Program-made: the position numbers and the translations under genes
Assembly: GCA_033002965.1 (NCBI GenBank)
Contig: JAURVB010013935.1
Coordinates: 1 to 64,000 of the forward strand
From: Piper betle
Lineage: Eukaryota; Streptophyta; Magnoliopsida; Piperales; Piperaceae
Direction: 5' to 3'
DNA length: 64,000 nt
Notes under the pieces: generated by a model
Database searches by the model: none
Seen by the model: the letters and a program-made list of their open reading frames with translations, nothing else
Told to the model about the DNA's origin: nothing
Shown here: piece by piece, positions 32,190-42,253 of the stretch
Layout of the letters: each line of letters opens with the position of its first letter
Position numbering within the stretch: the first letter of the stretch is position 1

Positions 32190-32394
32190 CTGTGGGCCAC
32201 CGCAGCCCAGCCCGCCGCCGAGCCCCCGGCTTCCCTGTTCCCCCCCCATTTCACCCCCACCCCGCGCCGTCTCCCCTTGCTGCCCCGTTTTGGCCCACCC
32301 CGTGCTGGCATCACCTACAACACCGCCGACGGTGGCGTGACAAAACAGAGGGGGGGTGTGAAGGAAAAAGAGATGACAATTTTGTAATAAAAAC
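32190..32394. other. C-rich block
   Basis: A CCG/CCC-rich core (about 32195-32340) with proline-rich spurious frames, then GACAATTTTGTAATAAAAACTTGACT. The same layout, on the opposite strand for the GC core and with CTCGTAATTAAAACTTGACTT, occurs in the TIR element at 45075-45788, so the two are probably related transposons. Confidence 0.4.
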
Positions 32395-32880
32395 TTGACT
32401 TACTCCCGAGTGAATATTACGAAATAAATAATAAAATAATTTTAAAAATAAAATACCATAAAATAAAATCTTGACCCGCTCCCGCTCGAGTCAATATTAC
32501 GAAATTGATTTGTAAAATTTTTTAAAAATACAATACCATAAAATAAAAATTTGACTCTCTCTCGCTCAAGTCAATATTAAAAAATAAATATTATAAATAA
32601 TTTTAAAAAAACCATAAAATAAAATTTTGACTCGCTCTTGCGTGATCGAGTCAAGTTTTTTTATGAAATTATTTTATTTTTTAAAATTTATTTCGTAATA
32701 AAAATTTAACTCGAGTCCGGATCAAGTCAAGTTTTTTTACGAAATAAATTTTAACTTGACTCAATCCCGTGCATGATCGAGTCAAGTTTTTTTACGAAAT
32801 TATTTTATTTTTTAAAATTTATTTCGTAATAAAAATGTTACTCAAGTTGGGATCAAGTCATGTTTTTATTATGAAACTAC
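32395..32880. repeat. TTGACTCG / CGAGTCAA inverted array
   Basis: About three direct units of roughly 75-85 bp (TTGACxCGCTC...GAGTCAATATTA...ACCATAAAATAAAA; starting about 32393, 32471, 32549) run into a further unit near 32626. The array then switches to the reverse-complement arrangement (AAATTATTTTATTTTTTAAA, ATTTATTTCGTAATAAAAAT), itself duplicated at about 32655-32710 and 32795-32845. No coding potential. Confidence 0.7.
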
Positions 32881-32904
32881 CCTTGAGTCATATACACTTT
32901 AGGC

Positions 32905-33005
32905 TAAAAATAGCATAGGCCAAAATTATTTGAACAAAAGTATTGAACCAACTTCAACCATATAAACTAAACAATCAGCATATCCACTTCCATAGCAAAG
33001 TGTTA
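32905..33005. repeat. Left marker of duplication unit B
   Basis: Matches 1902-2010 (TTTAGGCTAAAAA, TATTGAACCAACTTCAACC, ACTAAACAATCA, CATAGCAAAGTG). It is the leftmost place where unit B can be aligned with unit A. Confidence 0.55.
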
Positions 33006-33133
33006 TTTTATAATCAACATATAAACTAAAAAATCAACATATTAGAGGCTTAATAATATAAATTTAGAAACATAATTTTGATAAACTAATTTATATATTA
33101 TACACCCAAAAATAACCCAATTCACTTGAATAG

Positions 33134-33138
33134 CTAAC
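33134..33138. other. Target-site duplication CTAAC (left)
   Basis: CTAAC precedes the TG start of the solo LTR and recurs at 35001-35005. Confidence 0.85.
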
Positions 33139-35000
33139 TGTCACGGGCCTGATTCAAGGACCTAAAATTTTTCGATCCTAACTGGTCCGCGCAGCGTATT
33201 CTCACCACGAGAACACCAGCCTAACACCAAGAATGCAACTTTGAAGAAACTACGGAAGCCTGCACGCCAACACCAACTTGTGTTCGGCCAACCTCAACAC
33301 CCCGAGGTTGCTGCCTTCAACCCTTCGCTCGATCATAACGTGTTTGTACCACACCAAAATTGACACAGCACTTCTGGCTACCAACACACCTTGTCGATAG
33401 GCTATTCCAGAAGTCAAACAGCACCACACGCTGCACTGCCCGATCGCCTAACCAGCAATTACGCGTCTTGGGTTCGTGCCGTCTGCCCTTGCTAGTCTCA
33501 ACACCAGTTCCCAGAACTGGCTGCCTTGTAAACTTTGACCGTGACCTAGGATACAGAAGTTCCCTGTCTAAAGCCAGCCAACAAGCAAAACACAGATTAC
33601 GGTAAAACACTTCCCAACCTTATATCATTCAACCGATCATAAGGATTTTACAAGCATTCGAACTCTCCTCTCAAGCACTTGCTCGGCTTGTGGACAGCCC
33701 CCACAGCCTCGCCCAATGTACCCACAAATACAAAGGCGCACACCGAATTACTCCCGAGTAACTCTACTCCGATTGCCAACACAAGCAACCAAACAGCGTG
33801 TACCTGGTTTTCAGCAAGCCGATGGAGTTCCAGCTCTCACCACGAACACCGGCTGCGGCAACTCCACGCTTCTTTCTCACCAGCCGCACCCCGCTGCTTT
33901 CCTCACAAAGGAACACGCCTGGAATCTCAGGAACTCTCATCCTCACCGGACTCGATTCCTCTGTTGATCCACTCCCACATCCTTCCTTTCTGATCTGGTG
34001 GCCTTCTCTAATACACCCGTCCTGGTGATCTTCCTTTATCCACCGACCTGTTTCCAGCATAACCCCATGCATATATGCATGCCCCTCCTTTTTCAGATAA
34101 CTCCGGATCTAGCATCTCTATCCACAAAGATCTGCAAATCTCACCATATCCAGCAACCTAGCACCACACCACGTCCAGATTCACCCTCACGGCCTTGTGG
34201 TTATCTTCAGAAGTTAGTTGCAGACATGGATCATATCTTCCACCAAGATACGCCCCCATCAACATCCATGAAGCTTTATCACATACCCTTTGGCTGCACC
34301 GTTGGTCAGCCCGTCTCGCCCATCGGCTCGACCCCAGCAACGTCCAGACATGGTCCAACCTCCCTCAGCAATCCACCGAACACATGCTGGCAAAGGTCCA
34401 CCACCAACGTCCTGCACCAGTCTGCCACTCGTGCATGCCCATGCACTGCCGCCGCGCGCGCTATCGCTCTCTCGCACACCCACGCAGAAGCGCGCTCGGG
34501 CAGCAGCGCCCCTGTCGCCACTCGCACACACACCTGCGCGCACGACCTTGCACTCGCTGCTACAGTGCTCGGTACTATTTCTTAACACAGTTCCGCTATT
34601 TTGCTCGGTACTGGCGGCTGCTTGGCATTCTGTGCTGCATACTCGACTCAGTAGCCTGCTCGGTCCACGGTTGCACCACAACCTCGATCTGTCGACCCAA
34701 ACACCGATCAGCAGCAACTTGAGATTTCTCGACTGGACTTGGCCACATGCTCGATACGCCAAATACCGACCCATGTGCCGACACCACTGCTGTAACCCGA
34801 GGCCATGCTCCATCGCCATGCTCGGTTACTCGGCAGCCTCGTGCACCTCGGTTTGTAACCTGCAACTCAACACGGGTTAGCCTCGGTATGTTGTTTCCAC
34901 CACTCGGATAGCCACCGCTACCCCCTCATGGACGCAGGGAACCTAGGGACAACACCCAAACCCTAGTTCCCGGCATCGCCCATGAATCACGGCTGTAACA
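33139..35000. mobile_element. Solo LTR, 1862 bp (probably Gypsy-type)
   Basis: The segment begins TGTCACGGGCC and ends GGCTGTAACA, has TG...CA termini and is bounded by a perfect 5-bp duplication, CTAAC. It is much richer in C and G than the surrounding DNA, with a bias to C on the plus strand. Several long frames on both strands overlap and have no family resemblance. Length and TGTCAC start suggest a Gypsy LTR, but lineage is inference. No internal retroelement genes are nearby, so it is most likely left by LTR-LTR recombination. Confidence 0.8.
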
Positions 35001-35005
35001 CTAAC
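35001..35005. other. Target-site duplication CTAAC (right)
   Basis: Matches 33134-33138 exactly. Confidence 0.85.
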
Positions 35006-35824
35006 CATGATAGTTGCGTGCAACTAAATATGACTCACAATCCTAAGTTAAAAAAATATGGCTTGTGTATAATATGTTGTATGATAAGAATTTTGACATA
35101 TATAGAATAAAAAATTATTGAATGTTTGTAGGTTAATATATAGTCGGTTTCTATCTCCTCTCTTGCCTCATCATCTCATTCCTTCATTTTAGTCATCTCC
35201 TCTCTCCCTCCAGAGCAATCTCTCAAATTAGAGAGGGTAATAATAAATAAATAAATAAATTGATTGCTTAAGAATTTTTTTATTGCTTTTGTTCAAGTTT
35301 TGTTTATTGAAATCTTATTACATTATCAATTTCTGCATGACTTTTCTTTCTTTTTTTCCTTAACCTTCATACTATTGTTTTGTTTTAAATTTTAGGTTGT
35401 GTGAATCACTCTAAAGAAAGAACTGAGTATCGAATTGAGCAAGGTCTGGATTTAGAATTGCTTTTACCTTTTCCGGCCTCCATTAATTGATTGATTATAA
35501 TGAGATAGAGACGTTGACAGAGTATGATGATTTGATTATATGGTAATTTTCTCATGTTTGACAAATTTTTCTATACTAACCATGCTGCCTATTCCATGAG
35601 ACATTTGGTGACAAAACTAAGTGAACGTTTCTATACTTGTAGATTAATAGATGGTTTTTATGTTTGATAATCAGGTGATTCACTGTTTTGGGTGTGAGAA
35701 TTTGTTTTCTGGAGTGGTCATGAAAAATATCAAACACTTCTGAACACAGATAAAAAAATAGAGCTTGCTCACATGGTAGGTATATTTTCCCCCTAATTTT
35801 AGCTCATGCTATATTTATATAATG
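35006..35824. other. Intergenic, no clear feature
   Basis: AT-rich. A (AAAT)n-like run lies at 35240-35260. An exon-like piece around 35398-35445 (TTTTAG/GTTGTGTGAATCACTC) is possible but unassigned. Confidence 0.4.
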
Positions 35825-36400
35825 AATTAATATCCTTGAATAATAGTGTTGATTGAAGAAGAAAAATTGTCAGGAAAGTGGCTGTTGATTGGAAGAAGAA
35901 GAAGAATGGTTTTAATGGTGCATACTATAATGCTTCTCATTCCTATTGTTGGTTTAATATTTGTTCAATTTAATTATGGATATATCTCGTCATTGATGCC
36001 ATGCTTTTACTTTTTTCTCTGATGGATAATTTGATCGATGAGGATACCTCTGATCGCCTGATGGTTTGATTTTTATTTATTTATTAGGCATTCTTCTCAT
36101 TGAACCCAACCGTAAGAACCTATCAAATAACAATAAGTTGATTTTAAATTCCGAAGAAGGGCAGCTTACAGTGGACTGGAGTTTGTCCTTGGAGATATCA
36201 TTGGGATGGTGCCACTGCAGCAAGTTTACTTTTGAAAGATGGTCTTTATGGTATGTGACAATCATTTTCTATGTTTTTGTTCATTGAGATTTCTTGAAAA
36301 GAGAAGTTCTGAATTTGCATTGTATATTATGTTGCCGTGCTCTTATGTGCATTTGTTTCACTTCTTTAAATCAAGCTTGAGCTATCACCTTCCGATCTGT
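35825..36400 (+). repeat. Exon-like fragment U, unit B copy
   Basis: The better preserved counterpart of 2595-3180. A frame from about 36066 to 36287 stays open through the conserved block (ILLIEPNRKNLSNNNKL, then VDWSLSLEISLGWCHCSKF). TTTATTAG/G before it and ATG/GTATGTG after it look like splice borders. Protein family not recognised. Unlike unit A there is no P450 fragment behind it. Confidence 0.5.
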
Positions 36401-36435
36401 TTGTCCCTAACATGCTATTCTTGTGGAAGGGTTCG

Positions 36436-37573
36436 GCGTCTTACCAATCATCATACATAGGTGCATTTAGTGGTTTTATAATTTATTTATTTGTTGGAAC
36501 ATCTTCAAAAAAATTCTTTTTATTTTTTATTTTTTGATGTTTTTGTTGGGACACGATGGTGCGGGGGCGGTACCATATCTTGGCGCCTTTGTATTTATTG
36601 TTACGGTGTTGTTGTGGTAAAGGTGCTTCATCATAAGTAGATTCATCTTTGTAGAGTTACTAATTATATTATATCAGTAAATGATTTGTTTTGTTTATTT
36701 TTTTCAATCCATTGCTAATTTCTTATTGTTGGGGGATTGCGTCTATTTTACAAAGCATAATTGCTTAATGGTTCAGTTGGTAGTAGAAAATCTTCTAAAT
36801 TTTTTACATGGTGTAATGGCCTCTGTCATTGTCGAAGTTGTTAAATTGACAACACTTTTAGGAGGGTGAACTACTTGTATAATGGGCTCCAACATGTTTA
36901 GAAGCTATACATGTCTCCCTATTTATACAATATAATATTGATTTTTTTAAAATATATATATTTTTATTTTTATTTTTGTTATTTTATGTTTTACCCTTTT
37001 AATAGGTGCAAGCTTTCCAATGGATGCAACTTTCCGACTCTAAATTTAATTATTTTTAGTGTCTTTTCTTGACCACTATATTTTTGGCATTTTATATTAA
37101 CCTTTTTTTAATATCCTTTGGTGGAATTTTTTCTTGTACCTTTCGTACTCATTTTTGTGGTTAATATTTATCATCTTAAATTCAATTATTTTTAACTGTC
37201 ATCATCTTTTGTTATCATATTTTGTATTATAATAAAAAATTTACAATAACATTTTATTGAAATAAATATTACAATCATTTTCGATCACAATCCAATACGG
37301 TATGAAATATTTAAATAGCCCGCGCATCGCCTAGTTGAAGTAAAAAATACAATAAAATTAAGCAAGTAGAAAAACGCCTATAGCGGGTAAGGATGAAGAC
37401 GAAAATGAAATATTTACATAGAATCTGCACCAAAAACACATTAACGCACATAAAAACAAAATCTCAGGAACAAAAATGAAGATTCAAGATGCTACCTTTT
37501 GCACTTGTTTACCCAACGCCATCACACCCGCCCTGCTTTAATCTTCTTCGTCAGGAACAACCGAGACGTTGTG
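36436..37573. other. Unit B block with empty copia site
   Basis: ACCAATCATCATACATAGGTGCATT/TAGTGG at 36441-36473 is the uninterrupted target of the copia element in unit A (single GCATT at 36463-36467). The rest aligns with 11230-12600. Short open stretches (36681-36869) are unconvincing. The region just before P2 is its 3' flank. Confidence 0.7.
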
Positions 37574-39663
37574 TCAGTTGATAACATCCGTTTGACAAAA
37601 GAGTCCAAAGTGATCGAGGGCGGCTTTGAAATCTTCATATTGCCACTCACAGCCACCTACAATAAAACATCGTTAAGGGTAGTACTCTTAGCTCTGGACA
37701 ACCAGTCAAGTAAAAGTCGTTGAGGGAAGGAAATGGGATGGCGTCCCTGCATATGCTCTTCAGCTGGGGAAGATTCGACAGGTTTAATTTTTCAAGTTTG
37801 GGAAAGCAAATACCAGGTGAATGATCCAACAACATTATATCCTCGGCCACATGAATCACTTCTTGCAACTTCTCACAATCATGAATTTGGAGCTTCGCAA
37901 GGCTCTGAAGATGTTCAAGTCCGGAGATGCACTTCAGTGAACCACAAAATCTGATTTGCAGGAAACGTATGCCCGAAAGTGCCATCTGACCCACCATTTG
38001 CATCTTTTCTAGCCGATCGAAGTAGCAAATGTGGAGAGCTCTTTTAGCCAAGGGAAGCATAAATCGTTGCTTGTCGGGAGGACTTGAAATTTCTTGATTC
38101 GGCAACTTTCGATTCTTAGGATTCCCAATCGCAAGGATGACGACTAGGGGAGAAAAGAAGCAACATCGTCGTACATGTCCTCGTCTCTGCAAAAATCTCC
38201 ATAACAAGCTGACAGACTCTTCAACGATTTCAACCCCTGGAAGAAGCTCGGTGACAGTATTTTGAAATTTCTAATCAGAAGGCTTAGCTCTCTCAACTTG
38301 TGCATATTCCTCAGTTTTTGGCAGCTCTTCAATCTCGCTTTTATAAATCTCTGTCGGTATATTTCTAGTACTGCATACCAGTATTCTTAGCTCAGTGAGT
38401 TCTCCAATCGCTTCTGGAAGATCAATATACACCTCGAACTTGTAAAAATGCATCACTTGTAACATCCTCCGATTTCTAATCTCATCTCGTAGTCAATCAG
38501 CTCAAGATGTCTCAGCTCTGTCAGTTCTCCAATTGATGTTGTAATTCAATCAAATTGAATCCCCTTCAATTTTATAACTCTCAGTTTGGACATGGATGCG
38601 AAGCAGCTAAATTTGTTCGGCCCTGTTCCCATTTCCCATTCTTTGTTGATGATAAGAGTGCTCAAATTGCTGCAAATAGCTTCCTCTGGCAATTTGTAAT
38701 TTTTACACCATACGGATTACATCGTGTATTCTCGTGCTTAAAGGGCTATATTGGAGTGTCTCAAAAAGGCATGCAGCTTGCAGCATTCCAAAGATGTTCA
38801 TTCCATCATCAAATGCTTCCTGATAGCTGCCATTCAAAGTCAGAATCCCTTCTCCAATCCAACATTCAATGAGCATGTCGGCCTATATGACTCTATCCTC
38901 GGGATAGAAACAGGTATACAAGAAACAACCATTTTCTCTTCGATTTGACAAAGAGTCGAAGCTAAATTTCAATCGAGTAAACAGGAACTCCTCGGGATAT
39001 CAGCTGGATAGCGTCGAAGAGTAGCCAAAGCTTGCCTCCACTCCTCCAGATGCCTTCTACACGCCATAGCCCCACCGATGACTTTGAGTGCCAGCGGCAA
39101 CCCTTTGCTCTCTCTTGCAATCTCATTGGCAAGCTCCACAGCTGCTAGCTATACTTATTTCTTCACCAGTCTCGGCCATATGAGGGTGGTCATGCTTTTT
39201 TGAAGCCTAAGTTTAAATTTCCCATTATGACTTTTTGAATCGTATCCAAGTCCGTTGTCTTGGATACAACTACCCAAATGACTTCGAAGTGGGAAGGCTT
39301 CAGAAACTCTCTATCAATTTTTTTCATGACTGTGGTTTTGTCAACACCCCCCATGCCATAAATCCCAACCATTCTGACCTCATCATCTTGGAGGAAATTG
39401 CACACCTGGTTGTAAGCATCATCTTGCCCAATAGAAACGGTGGAGCACATCCCGTTATTCCTTCTTTGTCTGCCAAGGGGAGCTCTTCCAACATCATTTT
39501 CTTTCGGTGGTTAGAATCATTTTACATCTGTTGATTTGGTCCCACAATATTTGGAGGTGTGGAGGAAGAAGCAGTGGATCTAAATGCAGGTACAGAGTGT
39601 GTTTTTTTGGATAATGCTAAGCTTGGATTGAAGTTTGTTAGTTTTCTTGAAAAATCTGAACAT
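37574..39663 (-). pseudogene. NB-ARC-LRR resistance pseudogene P2
   Basis: The unit B counterpart of P1. Reading minus, ATG at 39663-39661 gives MFRFFKK, but the N-terminal frame is disrupted. MCSTVSIGQDDAYNQVCNFL leads into a P-loop GMGGVDKTT in which the Gly before the catalytic Lys is Asp. A deletion near 39140-39190 removes kinase-2 and RNBS-B; GLPL-region sequence survives (GNPLAL-like, 39080-39110). An LRR deletion joins KSEIEELPK directly to LRNMHKLREL; P1 has the same deletion. One SGLEHLQ module remains (about 37911). The tail reaches a stop at 37574. Frameshifts and lost motifs make it non-functional. Confidence 0.9.
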
Positions 39664-41565
39664 CTTGGTTAGATAAAAGAAGGGTGAAAGATCAAATTTA
39701 CCAAAAAAAAAAAAGATGAAGTTGTAAGGTGATAAGACCCGTTTGGCAACCTTCATTACCGGTAGTTATTTCGGACCAGTAATTAAACTTATTTGATTAG
39801 TGACGTTTCTTCCTGTGTAGGTGTGGTCCCGTGGCGTTGGCCAGCTTTGGCTTACGGATCAGAGGCTCATTGGTGGTGGCAGGGGCTCTATGTGTTGTGT
39901 TGTTGTATGTGGATTTGCTTATTATGGTTGACTGTATTATTTTGTGGGAATGTGCTCTAGATTTCATGAACTATGTATGAGTTGGATTGGGTCTATGACA
40001 TGATATTTGTGTACATGTGTTTAATATTTCATTATTATTTCATTCATGGAGCTGATAATATTGAGACAAAGGCTAACAATCGTCTGCAAGGTGTATAAGT
40101 CTTAAAAGCCTTAAACATGACAATCAGCAAACACAAATACACAAAATGTATTTGGTTGCAGCTTTGTGTCTGTGTGAATAGAAACATGGGTACGAGGAGC
40201 ACACGGTTCGTACCGCAAAAAAGGTCCACATGAAGAGTGGGTGTTAGGATATGATGCCCTAATATCCGATGTGTTAGGATATGATGCCCTAACATCCGAT
40301 GATACCTCTATGTTATTTCTTTCTAGCGGGGTATGTGAAATAAGTAACCACAACTCACCATTTAATTTATCACAATTCAGCTGCATTAAGAAATCAAGTT
40401 ACCTTATCTAATCACTGAAACTAAATGTAAGAACCGAAGCATGTAAACAACATTCTTTCAAGAACTCAACCTCATAGCTACATTTGGGGCATTTTGATAC
40501 CTTAAGTGCGGGTGATTCCCGAAATGTATTTCATAAAAGACCGAAATCTCCATTTTGACATCTTTATTTATTTTATTAGAATCTCGTGCTATTTTGGCAC
40601 GCTTAGCATATGAATGTGATGTGATGTGAGATGTGGTGTGTTTAATTTTTTGTCGTGCATATCATGTCATTATATGAGGTTTGAGTAGTGGTTTGTAGTG
40701 CTAGGCTGTGATGAGTCGAGCTTGCTACGGTAGGATGAAGAGCTCTTATCAATTCCGTTAGGTCTCTCTCTCTCCTGCTTGATTTATAGCTTAGCTCACG
40801 TATTTTGTTTTTGCATCGTAGGACGTAGCTAGTGGCATTGTATGAGATCCCACTATCTTATCAATTTTTTAGATTAATAAAACTTCAAAGTTGAGATCTC
40901 TTGACTTTTCAAAGATGCAAGATCCAGCTTAAAAATCGCACTTTTGAATTATTTGGATTTTTGGTGCACGGATGGTGAATGGGAACATGACGCTAATCGA
41001 GGGGCCCAATCGGTACCCTCCTATGGTGTTCGGTTAGTGGTTAATTATGTGATTAGTATTATTAATATAGTACCTGCTAAGACTATATATTTCAACATTT
41101 CTACATGTGTGTACTTTCCGTTGACTATATCCAAACTACGTCATGTCTCATATGTGATCATTTAGGTCATAATTGCCACGATCATGTTGTCGTCGACTAG
41201 ATTCTGGCTCATGCATAATACCGACACATTACCGTACAATATATATTGGTCAAGTCTGTGTACGAAATTAAATAGATCTTGTACAATTTCCTTCTTCTTG
41301 TCTTTCAAGAATTTAGTAATACTTTAACGAAAAAAGGTTCACGTACGTTGAGTTTTCATGTTTTCTGCCTAATTAAAAATTAATTGATTTAAAAAAATAA
41401 AAAAGAGCAACAAGGACGAATGTTTCATTAAATCTAAAATTCCATTAAAAATGAACACAAAAACAAGATTTTAAAAACAATAATAATAATGAAGATTCAC
41501 GATATTACCTTATGCCTTTTTTTGTCGCCCTTGCTGTAATCTTCCTCCTCAATTCATGAAAACCT
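39664..41565. other. Noncoding block shared with 14521-16850
   Basis: Aligns with the flank of P1 and with 15206-16850, lacking the 600 bp present in unit A at about 14605-15205. From about 41230 the unit A match stops and resumes at 41385 near the gene B 3' flank, so about 2.4 kb of unit A (16.9-19.3 kb) is missing. No gene is seen. Confidence 0.6.
40241..40300. repeat. 30-bp tandem duplication
   Basis: GTGTTAGGATATGATGCCCT plus 10 bp occurs twice (40241 and 40271). It lies at the position where unit A has a 45-bp duplication. Confidence 0.85.
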
Positions 41566-41689
41566 TTACTGGAGTTTGTCGTACCACTCGCGGCCACCTC
41601 CAATAAGATATTCCCGTTCGGGTGCCTTATTTTCCTTCACAAGGCCTCTGGGTAGTACTCTCAGCTCTGGACATCAAGTCAAGAAAAGT

Positions 41690-42240
41690 TCGCAGAGGGA
41701 AGGAAATGATATGGCGTCACTGCATATGCTCTTCAGCTGGGGAAGATTCCAAAGCCCTAATTTTTCAAGTTTGGGGAAGCAAATACCAGGTGAATGATCC
41801 GACAATGTTTTATCCCCAGCCACCTGAATCACTTCTTCCAAATTGCTGCAATAGCTAATTTCGAGCTCCACAAGGCTCTGAAGATGTTCAGTCCGGAGAT
41901 GTGCTTCAGGGAATCGCAACTTCTGATCTTCAGAACTCGTATGCTGGGAAGTGCCATCTGACACATCAGGGAAGGAAATGAGATGGCGTCACTGCATATG
42001 CTCTTCAGCTGGGGAAGACCCCAAAGGTCTAATTTTTCAAGTTTGGGGAAGCAAATACCACGTGAATGATCCGACAATATTTTATCGTCAGCCACCTGAA
42101 TCACTTCTTCCAACTTGCTGCAATAGCCAATTTCGAGCTCCACAAGGTTCTGAAGATGTTCAAGTCCGGAGATGTGCTTGAGGGTAACACAACGTGATAT
42201 GTTGACAACTCGTATGCTCGGAAATGCCTTTTGACTCATC
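41690..42240 (-). repeat. Two tandem LRR modules in gene B
   Basis: Coding DNA for SGLEHLQ...SDAISFPSL occurs twice (landmark near 41888 and 42161), against three in gene A. Confidence 0.8.
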
Positions 42241-42253
42241 ACTTGCATCTTTT

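Noticed and set aside
32125..32398. Proline-rich 70-codon frames
   Set aside because: Low-complexity translation of a C-rich block belonging to a repeat.
33998..34880. Overlapping frames of 170-196 codons on both strands at 34 kb
   Set aside because: They lie inside the GC-rich solo LTR, overlap each other in five frames and resemble no protein family.
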